Shown here piece after piece: positions 1 through 5,928 of a stretch of 7,752 nucleotides of DNA; position 1 is the stretch's first letter; each line of letters begins with the position of its first letter. The stretch comes from DAOUAJ01 sp034433615 (GTDB lineage: Bacteria; Chloroflexota; Anaerolineae; DUEN01), in contig DAOUAJ010000432.1 of assembly GCA_034433615.1 (NCBI GenBank), positions 1 through 7,752 on the forward strand. Direction: 5' to 3'. A program made the position numbers and the translations under genes. The notes under the pieces were generated by a model that was given only the letters and a program-made list of their open reading frames with translations, had not been told where the DNA came from and searched no databases.

Positions 1-1524
1 AACCACGCTGCCGGGCACCGGATCGCTCCAGACACCGCTCGGATAGTTCCCGCTGAAGCGCTGGATTTCGCGACCGGCTGCATCTTTGATGATGACGAAA
101 TCGTAGTTAGCCTCAGTCTCCAGACGGGAGAAGTGGACGCGAGAGGCGCTGGCACTCGGATCCGGGTTGGTCACCGTCCACGTCTGGTTGGTGTTGTTAG
201 CGTAAGGGTGCGCCGACTCAGCCAGACAAACGGGGGTGGGGGTCGGTGTAGGAGTGGGGGGTGGCTCGGCCAAAGCCACAGCGGCGCGAGCGTCAATCCG
301 CCCGTAGCCGAACAGATCATCTCGCCCTGTCGCTCCCAGGTCCACCGCAGTGGATTCAATGGCCCATTCCACATCATCATTCGTCCAACCCGGATGCTGC
401 GACCAGACCAGGGCCGCCAGACCTGTCACATGAGCGGTGGACATGGAAGTGCCGGCGTGTTGCTCATAGGCAGCACCTCCCCCTCGCCAGGAAGTGCTCA
501 TGATCCAGTGGCGGGGATTGGGGTCCGTTGAACTGCTGGGATCGCCGCCAGGGGCCGCGACATCTACATAGAAGCCGGCATTAGAGTAAGAGGCATGCCT
601 GTCCTGATCATCAGTGGCTGCGACGGCTATCACATGTGGGTATGCTGCCGGGTAGATAACGGGACTGCCTTCATCGTATTCGTTGCCGGCAGCGGCTACC
701 AGGAGCGCGCCGCGTCCGTAGGCGTAATTCACCGCAGCTTGCAGGGTCGCACTGTCAGTGGTGCCGCCCAGACTGAGATTGATAATGCGCGCTCCCTGAT
801 CCACTGCCCAACGGATGCCATTGGCAATGTCGCTGATATACCCGCTGCCTTCGTTGTCGAGCGCCTTGACCGGCATGATGCGCGCGCCCCAGGAGATGCC
901 GGCCACGCCGATGCCGTTGTTCGTGGCTGCGGCAGCGATGCCGGCGACGTGCGAGCCGTGTCCTTCGTCATCCTGGGGGTTACTGTCATTGTTGACGAAG
1001 TCATAGCCAGCCACGATCTTGCTGCTGAGATCGGGGTGACCCAAGTCAACGCCGGTATCTACCAGAGCAATAACGACATCCGTAGCGCCGGTAGTGATGT
1101 CCCACGCTGCCGGCGCGTTAATCTGAGGCAGGTTCCACTGATACGTCGCGTAGGAAGGATCGTTGGGAGTGAGGAGGGCATGAAAAATGTAATCCGGTTC
1201 AGCGTATTCCACTGCCGGATGGCGGCTCAACTGTTTGGCAATAGCCAACTCCTGCCCTTCCGGTGCGGTGACCACCCGCACACCCAGCCCTGGGATCTCT
1301 TTGACAGGTTGCAGACCATACTGGGCCAGGACAGATTGGACAGTGTCTGCGCTGACGGCCTTGCCGAATTTGACCAGCAGCCGGCCGGCCGCGAACACCC
1401 TTACGGGTGCAAGATCCACTGATGGTGTACCGGCCCGGTTTCTGGCGAGAGATGACACGGTAGAAGCGAGGAGCAAAACCGCGATCAAACTAACAGAAAG
1501 GATAAGAGCGGGATAGCGTCTCAT
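1..1524 (-). CDS. Secreted subtilisin-like serine protease (S8), partial, C-terminus beyond left edge
   Basis: An extracellular endopeptidase of the subtilase family; 508 codons are open with no stop before the edge. Residues 1 to about 27 form a signal peptide (MRRY, then a hydrophobic stretch). An inhibitor-type prodomain follows (about 46-118, VKFG to EYAEPDYIF). The catalytic domain (about 129-415) has all four key residues: Asp156 (ALVDTGVD), His189 (GHGSHVAG), oxyanion Asn281 (AAAGNE) and Ser360 (GTSMSTAHVTG). The Ser block departs from the usual GTSMATPHVAG at three places, including Pro to Ala, but the nucleophile is kept. A Pro-Thr linker (about 420-432) leads to a tail resembling a CUB-like domain (YDFVIIKDAAG, then WS.PVPGS). 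The ATG is preceded by AAGGAG with an 8-base spacer. The family call is certain; the CUB-like call is weaker because the domain is cut. It is separated from the upstream gene by about 300 bases and so may have its own promoter. Confidence 0.95.
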   Translation of the reverse strand, partial: MRRYPALILSVSLIAVLLLASTVSSLARNRAGTPSVDLAPVRVFAAGRLLVKFGKAVSADTVQSVLAQYGLQPVKEIPGLGVRVVTAPEGQELAIAKQLSRHPAVEYAEPDYIFHALLTPNDPSYATYQWNLPQINAPAAWDITTGATDVVIALVDTGVDLGHPDLSSKIVAGYDFVNNDSNPQDDEGHGSHVAGIAAAATNNGIGVAGISWGARIMPVKALDNEGSGYISDIANGIRWAVDQGARIINLSLGGTTDSATLQAAVNYAYGRGALLVAAAGNEYDEGSPVIYPAAYPHVIAVAATDDQDRHASYSNAGFYVDVAAPGGDPSSSTDPNPRHWIMSTSWRGGGAAYEQHAGTSMSTAHVTGLAALVWSQHPGWTNDDVEWAIESTAVDLGATGRDDLFGYGRIDARAAVALAEPPPTPTPTPTPVCLAESAHPYANNTNQTWTVTNPDPSASASRVHFSRLETEANYDFVIIKDAAGREIQRFSGNYPSGVWSDPVPGSVV

Positions 1525-1636
1525 ATGTTGAACTCCTTACCAAGAGATGGAGCCTGGTGGCCGGGTGGGGGGCGTAGTTCTGTTGAGGCGTAACCCTTGA
1601 GACCGAAACTCTTCACAGGCATCCTGTACCCGATAG

Positions 1637-1653
1637 GGTAAATACATTTTACC
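1637..1653. promoter_or_regulatory. Operator-like palindrome upstream of the subtilisin gene
   Basis: A perfect 6-bp inverted repeat, GGTAAA-TACAT-TTTACC, extends by TA/TA across one mismatch on each side (1634-1656). It is AT-rich in a GC-rich setting and lies about 113 bases upstream of the subtilisin start. The minus-strand TAAAAT at 1651-1646 could be a -10 box, but I see no matching -35. The size and symmetry fit a dimeric repressor site; that role is inferred. Confidence 0.35.
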
Positions 1654-1706
1654 ATAGAAACGACGAAGGTGCAGGAAGGCGCCATATATCTCCAGCAGAT
1701 AAGCCG

Positions 1707-1779
1707 GCAGCTAGAAGCCGCCGGCCACGGTTTGCGAAGCCTCTCTTTGAGGGCTACCGTACCGGCGGTGGCTTCCTGC
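1707..1779. repeat. Long imperfect inverted repeat / stem-loop in the subtilisin leader
   Basis: The outer arm GCAG (1707-1710) pairs with CTGC (1776-1779), and GAAGCC (1714-1719) with GGCTTC (1770-1775). GCCGG and ACGGT in the left arm pair with CCGGC and ACCGT in the right arm, with small bulges. An inner AGCC/GGCT pair lies around a TCTCTTTGAG loop. No T-run follows on either strand, so it is not a classic intrinsic terminator. It could be a structured 5' leader, an attenuator or a small palindromic repeat element. Confidence 0.5.
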
Positions 1780-1822
1780 AGACAGAACACCGCCTCCTGG
1801 GAGGCAAATTCCATCTCGCGCC

Positions 1823-2206
1823 CTACTCGATCTCTGCCATCGGAAGCTGCGGTGAGCGCGGATTCACATAAAGCTTTTGAGAACGGGAGTCGGCAATGAG
1901 GTCCAACGCCTTCATCACGATAGCCCCCAAAAGCCCATATCGCTTTTCAGGTTCGATCACCGCTTCAAATACCCCTTTGCGCTCACAAACGGTCACTTCG
2001 ACCCCGTAGACGACCTCTCGCTCTGCGATCTCTTCGTTTGCGTAGCGCACCACCTGGGTACGGATGACAGGAAACTGGAGCTGCTGCTGCAACCAGCCTG
2101 GCAACACCAGCATGGTAGCTCCTGTATCCACCTTCACTGACAACTCGATGGGCTCACTGCCGACGAGCACATTGCGCACCGAGATGGTCTCATAAAAAAT
2201 ACCCAT
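1823..2206 (-). CDS. Retropepsin-like (clan AA) aspartic protease, small single-domain
   Basis: A 127-residue protein of the bacterial retroviral-type aspartic protease group. These are half-size enzymes expected to act as homodimers, each subunit giving one catalytic Asp. The active-site motif is VDTGAT at residues 26-31 (catalytic Asp27). The second family signature is LLGAIVMKALDLIAD at 92-106, the expected hydrophobic-Gly loop and helix before the last strand. The length is normal for the stand-alone form. There is no signal peptide or membrane segment, so it is probably cytoplasmic. The ATG follows AGGGAGA with about 7 bases between. It begins 40 bases after the ThuA-like gene on the same strand, so co-transcription is plausible, though no functional link to sugar use is evident. 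The substrate is unknown. Confidence 0.85.
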   Translation of the reverse strand: MGIFYETISVRNVLVGSEPIELSVKVDTGATMLVLPGWLQQQLQFPVIRTQVVRYANEEIAEREVVYGVEVTVCERKGVFEAVIEPEKRYGLLGAIVMKALDLIADSRSQKLYVNPRSPQLPMAEIE

Positions 2207-2246
2207 TCCTATCTCTCCCTTACAAGCCAGAGCTTAAGGCGAGGCC

Positions 2247-2894
2247 CTACCGGCTGGCCCAGAGCATGCCGCGCTGGACGATTATCCGCGCCTCCGGCAC
2301 GTCGAAATCCTTCGCCACATGACCCAGTGAGCAGTAGAAGACGCGACCCTTGCCCCACATGCGCTTCCAGACCACTGGCATCACCGTGCCGGCGATCCAC
2401 GGGGCATACTCGCCGCCAAAGGTCGTGGTCGCCAACACCTCGTTGGACGGGTCCACGTGCATGTAGTACTGCTCCGAGTGCATCTTGAAGTCTTTCAGGC
2501 CAGCGGTGATGGGGTCGTCATGGTTGATGATGTTGACTTCGTAGTCAATCACGCCGCCGGGATGGGCCACCCATTGGCCGCCGACCATGAACTGGTAATC
2601 GGTGTTGTTGCGGAACGAGTCGCCTGCACCGCCATGCCAGCCGGCGAAACCGACACCGCTGGCGATGGCATCCAGCAGCCCCTTCTCTTGTTCCCGGGTG
2701 ATCGTACCCATCGTCCACACCTGGACGACCAGGCTCAGGGACTTCATCCTCTCTTCGTTGAGATAGGAATCGAGCGTGTCAGAGACTTCCACGTCGTACC
2801 CTTGCTCGCGCAGCCAGGGGGCGAAGATGCCTACACACTGCTTGGGCTCATGGCCCTCCCAGCCGCCCCAAACCATGAGAACTTTCTTTGCCAT
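2247..2894 (-). CDS. ThuA-like domain protein (trehalose utilization / glutamine amidotransferase-like fold)
   Basis: A 215-residue single-domain protein covering a whole ThuA-like domain. Members have a flavodoxin/class I amidotransferase-like fold and occur in sugar-degradation clusters, often near Gfo/Idh/MocA oxidoreductases; the reaction of most is not known. Visible signatures are VLMVWGGWEGHEP at the N-terminus, GFAGWHGG (82-89, where a true amidotransferase would carry its Cys nucleophile), VGGQWVAHPGG (104-114), MHSEQYYMHVDP (138-149) and PVVW plus GKGRVFYCSLGH (173-192). No Cys stands at the nucleophile position, so amidotransferase activity is unlikely. There is no signal peptide. 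The ATG follows AAGGAG with a 7-base spacer. It is third in a minus-strand run after the oxidoreductase and esterase genes, 105 bases from the latter, with a heptamer-repeat hairpin in between. Confidence 0.9.
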   Translation of the reverse strand: MAKKVLMVWGGWEGHEPKQCVGIFAPWLREQGYDVEVSDTLDSYLNEERMKSLSLVVQVWTMGTITREQEKGLLDAIASGVGFAGWHGGAGDSFRNNTDYQFMVGGQWVAHPGGVIDYEVNIINHDDPITAGLKDFKMHSEQYYMHVDPSNEVLATTTFGGEYAPWIAGTVMPVVWKRMWGKGRVFYCSLGHVAKDFDVPEARIIVQRGMLWASR

Positions 2895-2910
2895 AATCGG
2901 ACTCCTTTTT

Positions 2911-2990
2911 CATAAATACGTAAAACGTGAAACGTAAAAGGAGCCTACATAGAGAGCAAGATCTTTACGTTTTACACTTTACGCTTTATG
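2911..2990. repeat. Heptamer-repeat array with opposing blocks (CGTRAAA / TTTYACG type)
   Basis: The left block contains CGTAAAA, CGTGAAA, CGTAAAA (2919-2939), preceded by CATAAATA. The right block is CTTTACG, TTTTACA, CTTTACG, CTTTATG (2963-2990). The blocks are reverse complements in kind: 2918-2938 pairs with 2964-2984 with four mismatches in 21, and CATAAA (2911-2916) pairs with TTTATG (2985-2990). The whole array folds into one stem with a roughly 25-base loop. It fills most of the spacer between the esterase stop and the ThuA-like gene, ending three bases before that gene's AAGGAG. Seven is not a multiple of three, so it is not coding repeat. Confidence 0.85.
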
Positions 2991-2999
2991 GATGCTACG

Positions 3000-3968
3000 T
3001 TACTGCCACAGACCATTGAGGAACTTCACCTTCTCCACCGTCTGATACGCCCCGCCACCCTCGTGATTGTTATAGCGCCAGATGCGGATCTCCTTGGGGC
3101 CGGCGAAGTAGTTGTAAGCGGCGAAGACGGTGGACGGTGGGCAGATCAGGTCCATCAAAGCCACCGAGAAAAGGGCCTGAGCCTTCGAACGCACTGCAAA
3201 GTTGACGCCGTCAAAGTAGGAGAGCGTCTTGAAGACCGTGTCAATCTTATCCCGATGCACCACGCAGTATTTGGCGATCTCGCTGTATGGGGCAGCATCG
3301 GTGATCTCGGTAGCGCGGCGATAGTGGCAGAGGAAGGGCACATCGGGCATGATCACCGACACGCTCGGCTCCAGGCCGCCGACCGCGATCGCGATGCCGC
3401 CGCCCTGGCTGCCACCGGTTGCCGCGATGCGTCCGGCGTCTACCGCCGGGTGCGACTGGGCCGCTTCCACGGCCCGCACGGCATCGGTGAAGACGCGGCG
3501 GTAGTAGTAGGTGTAAGGGCTCAGAATGCCGCGCGTCATGAACCCGGGATGGTGTGGGTTGGCGCCCTCCGGCTCAGGATCAGGGGTGTCACCCTTTAAC
3601 CACGTGCTGCCCTGGCCGCGAGTGTCCATCACCAGGTGAGCATACCCGGCGCTGCTCCACAGCAGCCAATCGGTGGGGAAGCCGCGGCCGCCACCGTAAC
3701 CGATGTACTCCACCACACAGGGGAGAGGGCCGGACCGTTGTCGGGGGAGCAATAGCCATCCCTTGATGGGCTGGCCCCCGTAGCCGTTGAAGGTGACATC
3801 GAACGTCTCCACTGTGCGCAGCCCATAATCCACCGGCTCAAAAGTGGCATTGAGGGGAAAACGTCGGGCCTCCTCCAACGTCTGCTGCCAGAAAGTGTCG
3901 AAGTCCGCCGGTTCCTCACGCAGCGGTCGGTAGATCTTCAGTTGTTCCAAAGGTAGATCGAAAAGCAC
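3000..3968 (-). CDS. Acetyl xylan esterase / cephalosporin-C deacetylase-type hydrolase (CE7, AXE1 family)
   Basis: An alpha/beta-hydrolase of carbohydrate esterase family 7, which removes acetyl groups from short xylo- or other oligosaccharides and from cephalosporin C. At 322 residues it is full length. All three CE7 signatures are present in order: RGQ (117-119), GGSQGGG (185-191, nucleophile Ser187) and NHEGGG (301-306, His302), with catalytic Asp273 in LMDLICPPST. This spacing is the family's usual one. There is no signal peptide, so it should act in the cytoplasm on imported oligosaccharides, as CE7 enzymes usually do. The start is GTG, chosen because a strong AAGGAGG lies five bases upstream; the next amino acids (LFDLPLEQLK) match the family's N-terminus. 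It follows the oxidoreductase gene by 84 bases, a gap filled by a heptamer-repeat hairpin. The natural substrate is inferred from family. Confidence 0.94.
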   Translation of the reverse strand: MLFDLPLEQLKIYRPLREEPADFDTFWQQTLEEARRFPLNATFEPVDYGLRTVETFDVTFNGYGGQPIKGWLLLPRQRSGPLPCVVEYIGYGGGRGFPTDWLLWSSAGYAHLVMDTRGQGSTWLKGDTPDPEPEGANPHHPGFMTRGILSPYTYYYRRVFTDAVRAVEAAQSHPAVDAGRIAATGGSQGGGIAIAVGGLEPSVSVIMPDVPFLCHYRRATEITDAAPYSEIAKYCVVHRDKIDTVFKTLSYFDGVNFAVRSKAQALFSVALMDLICPPSTVFAAYNYFAGPKEIRIWRYNNHEGGGAYQTVEKVKFLNGLWQ

Positions 3969-3982
3969 TTTGGCCTCCTTTC

Positions 3983-4057
3983 CGTAATACGTAAAACGTG
4001 AAACGTAAAGTCACGCATCATGTTCCATGTTTTACGTTTCACGTTTTACTCTTCACT
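3983..4057. repeat. Heptamer-repeat array with a perfect 19-bp stem (CGTRAAA / TTTYACG type)
   Basis: The left block is CGTAATA, CGTAAAA, CGTGAAA, CGTAAAG (3983-4010). The right block is TTTTACG, TTTCACG, TTTTACT, CTTCACT (4030-4057), with weaker units CATCATG and TTCCATG before it. Positions 3991-4009 are an exact reverse complement of 4031-4049, giving a 19-bp perfect stem around a 21-base loop. The last right-hand unit runs over the oxidoreductase stop codon (4055-4053). On the other side the array ends two bases before the esterase Shine-Dalgarno sequence. A terminator role is unlikely, since no T-run follows. Confidence 0.9.
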
Positions 4058-5156
4058 CGTCCAGCCACCCCTCGCACAATCCCAGGGGCAGGGGGGCCGG
4101 GCGCTTGCAGGTACTGGTCAGCTCGATGTGCTTGCCGGTGGCAGAGGCATCGAGGAAGGCTTGCATGGTGTCCAGGACGTGATAAGCCATCTCGCCGTTG
4201 GCGCGATGGGGCCGGCCGGAGCGCAGCGCGTAGGCCATGTCGGCGACGCCGATCCCCCGACTTTGCCTGGTGTAGCCATGTGTAAGGGGCACCTGGCTCC
4301 ACTCGCTGGCGCCAGCGCGCCGCACCGCTACCGGCCCACCGAAGCCGTTGGGATCAGGCACGCTTAGCGACCCCTCGGTGCCATAAATCTCGATGCGAGG
4401 CAACTGGGCTGCCCAGACGTCGAAGGTGGTGATGATCGTCCCCACCGCGCCGTTGGCGAAATCCATGACGCCGGCCACATGTGTCGGTGTTTCCACCTGG
4501 ATTTTCTTCCCAAACTTGGGCTGGCTGGTGATCGTGCGCTCCGGGAAAGTGATGCGCGCCGAGCCGGTGACGCGTCGCACCGGCCCGATCAGGTTGACCA
4601 GCGCGGTGAGGTAGTACGGCCCCATGTCGAACATCGGCCCGCCGCCCGCCTGGTAGTAAAACTCGGGATCGGGGTGCCAACTCTCGTGGCCGTGGCTCAT
4701 CATGAAGGCACTGGCAGCCACCGGCTCGCCGATCCAGCCGTCGTCAATCAGCTTGCGGCAGGTCTGTAACCCGCCGCCCAGGAATGTGTCCGGCGCGCAG
4801 CCGAGGAGCAACCCTCGCGCCCGTGCCACTTCTAGCAGCCTTCGCCCTTCCTCACGGGTGACCGCCAGCGGCTTCTCGCTGTAGGCCGACTTACCGGCCT
4901 CCAGCGCCGCCAGGCTGACCTCAAAGTGCGCCTTGGGGATCGTCAGATTGACAACGATCTCGATCTCAGGATCCGCCAGCAATTCTTCTGGAGTGCAGGC
5001 TTTGGGGATTTGATGCTGCTCCGCCTTAGCCTTCGCCCGCTCCGGAACGATGTCGGCGCAGGCGACGATGTCAAGGATCTCGAACGTTTTCCCGGCCTCG
5101 AAGTAGACGCCGCTGATGGCGCCACAGCCGATAATGCCAATTTTCACCGGTTTCAT
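4053..5156 (-). CDS. Gfo/Idh/MocA-family NAD(P)-dependent oxidoreductase
   Basis: A 367-residue cytoplasmic dehydrogenase of the glucose-fructose oxidoreductase / inositol dehydrogenase family, expected to oxidise or reduce a sugar, sugar acid or inositol with NAD(P). The N-terminal Rossmann fold starts at once (KIGIIGCGAIS, 5-15), with Asp35 after the second strand (VACAD) as the likely coenzyme-ribose contact. The hallmark EKP (94-96, catalytic Lys95) is followed by the alpha/beta substrate domain with GGGPMFDMGPYY (171-182); the position often filled by His is Tyr181. The open frame extends upstream to a GTG at 5225, but I chose the ATG at 5156 because AGGAG sits five bases before it and the Rossmann strand begins there. 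It is the first gene of the minus-strand run and faces the GH4 fragment head to head. The substrate cannot be told from sequence. Confidence 0.93.
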   Translation of the reverse strand: MKPVKIGIIGCGAISGVYFEAGKTFEILDIVACADIVPERAKAKAEQHQIPKACTPEELLADPEIEIVVNLTIPKAHFEVSLAALEAGKSAYSEKPLAVTREEGRRLLEVARARGLLLGCAPDTFLGGGLQTCRKLIDDGWIGEPVAASAFMMSHGHESWHPDPEFYYQAGGGPMFDMGPYYLTALVNLIGPVRRVTGSARITFPERTITSQPKFGKKIQVETPTHVAGVMDFANGAVGTIITTFDVWAAQLPRIEIYGTEGSLSVPDPNGFGGPVAVRRAGASEWSQVPLTHGYTRQSRGIGVADMAYALRSGRPHRANGEMAYHVLDTMQAFLDASATGKHIELTSTCKRPAPLPLGLCEGWLDE

Positions 5157-5174
5157 ACAGGCTCCTAGGGTTTG

Positions 5175-5203
5175 ATGAGAGAACGAACGGAATCCATCGT
5201 CAA
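5175..5203 (-). promoter_or_regulatory. Possible sigma70-type promoter for the minus-strand sugar-gene run
   Basis: On the minus strand TTGACG (5203-5198, five of six matches to the -35 consensus) is followed after exactly 17 bases by TCTCAT (5180-5175, four of six to -10). Initiation near 5168 would give a very short leader that just includes the AGGAG before the oxidoreductase ATG. The -10 match is poor, so this is only a candidate. I found no comparable promoter for the plus-strand gene in the 92-base divergent spacer. Confidence 0.3.
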
Positions 5204-5248
5204 AGCTCGAAATGAAGTCTACCACAGAGAGGGGAGGAGATCAAGCTG

Positions 5249-5869
5249 TTGCATGATGGTGCAAAGCCCCTCAAAGGCGATAAAGCCCTTGACAGCGGGC
5301 AAAGAATCTATCACCTGGACCTGGCGGCCAAGAGGCGCTGGTGGGGGCCGCTGGGCGGTTTCGACTCGGCCGAAGGGTGGGCGTTCTACCTGGACGACCT
5401 CAACCGCAATCTCCGGCAGATTCGCGAGGTCGCCACCGATCCTCGCCGCCGAGTGACAGAGGTCTTCCCGCCCAAGAAGAGCGATGAGCAGATCGTTCCC
5501 ATCATTGATGCGCTCGTGAACGATCACCAGGGCTATTTCCAGGTGAACGTCCCCAACCACGGTGCACTGGACGGGATCCCTGACAACGTGGTGGTGGAGG
5601 TGCCGGCGCTCATTGACGGCAAGGGGGTGCGGCCGCTGGCGGTGGGGCGCCTGCCGGAGCGGATCATGCTGGGGGTGATGTGGCCGCGCTGGCTGGCGAT
5701 GGAACGCAGCCTGGCGGCATATTTGACCGGCGATCGGCGTTACCTGATGCAGCTCATGATGGCCGACCATCGCACGCGCACGTGGGAGCAGGCCGAAGAG
5801 GCGCTAGACGCGCTGATGCGGATGCCCGGCAACGAGGCGATGGCACACCACTACCGACTTGTGCCTTAA
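5249..5869 (+). CDS. GH4 glycosidase C-terminal fragment, N-terminally truncated (possible pseudogene)
   Basis: These 206 residues match only the C-terminal half of glycoside hydrolase family 4, the NAD- and metal-dependent alpha-/beta-glycosidases and alpha-galacturonidases. Recognisable parts are EQIVPIIDALVND (about 75-87), the family core NVPNHGALDGIPDNVVVEVPA (about 95-115), GKGVRPLAVGRLPE, and a helical tail. Full-length members have about 430-480 residues; the N-terminal Rossmann domain and the metal-binding Cys/His region are missing. The frame is closed upstream by TGA at 5213, and the start used is TTG at 5249, nine bases after a GGGGAGGAG. Without NAD and metal sites it cannot work by the GH4 mechanism. 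It is either a decaying remnant left by a rearrangement at the strand switch or a stand-alone domain of unknown use. The good ribosome site and intact frame leave open that it is translated. Confidence 0.75.
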   Translation: MHDGAKPLKGDKALDSGQRIYHLDLAAKRRWWGPLGGFDSAEGWAFYLDDLNRNLRQIREVATDPRRRVTEVFPPKKSDEQIVPIIDALVNDHQGYFQVNVPNHGALDGIPDNVVVEVPALIDGKGVRPLAVGRLPERIMLGVMWPRWLAMERSLAAYLTGDRRYLMQLMMADHRTRTWEQAEEALDALMRMPGNEAMAHHYRLVP

Positions 5870-5874
5870 CCGGG

Positions 5875-5909
5875 TTACCTGTATCCTGTATCTTGCTTCC
5901 TGTATCCTG
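5875..5909 (+). repeat. Tandem heptamer array (TATCCTG type)
   Basis: Five head-to-tail 7-base units: TTACCTG, TATCCTG, TATCTTG, CTTCCTG, TATCCTG. The array starts five bases after the GH4-fragment stop and ends four bases before AAGGAG (5914-5919) of the GH-A glycosidase. There is no opposing block here, unlike the other three arrays. Confidence 0.85.
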
Positions 5910-5928
5910 CCAAAAGGAGTAGCCCATA

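Larger units (their letters stand above)
1525..1822 (-). other. Leader/spacer between aspartic protease and subtilisin genes
   Basis: This 298-base stretch has no gene I can defend. It holds a large imperfect hairpin (1707-1779), a short perfect inverted repeat GCCTCC-TG-GGAGGC (1792-1805), an operator-like palindrome (1637-1653) and the subtilisin Shine-Dalgarno sequence (1533-1538). A 97-codon open frame (1814-1521) and a 57-codon frame between in-frame stops (1710-1537) are both on the minus strand; neither resembles a family I know and neither has a good ribosome binding site. The best reading is a long 5' leader or promoter region for the subtilisin. Confidence 0.5.

Noticed and set aside
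232..263. G-rich tract on the plus strand resembling a G-quadruplex
   Set aside because: Only three runs of three or more G with one 13-base loop; it is explained by Pro and Thr codons of the linker on the minus strand.
595..1422. 275-codon plus-strand frame
   Set aside because: Antisense to the subtilisin, whose Asp, His and Asn catalytic blocks all lie in the opposite frame.
1521..1814. 97-codon minus-strand open frame between the two protease genes
   Set aside because: It has no usable ribosome site, overlaps the subtilisin start, runs through the strong hairpin and matches no family I know; its composition looks like spacer translation.
2988..3599. 203-codon plus-strand frame antisense to the esterase
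   Set aside because: It is the mirror frame of a gene with a complete CE7 catalytic triad; a shadow caused by GC-rich codons.
2911..4057. CRISPR array made from the repeated spacers
   Set aside because: Units are 7 bases, degenerate, in inverted blocks and without unique spacers; no cas gene is present.
5157..5225. 23-residue N-terminal extension of the oxidoreductase to a GTG at 5225
   Set aside because: No Shine-Dalgarno sequence before the GTG, while AGGAG precedes the ATG at 5156 and the Rossmann fold starts directly after it.
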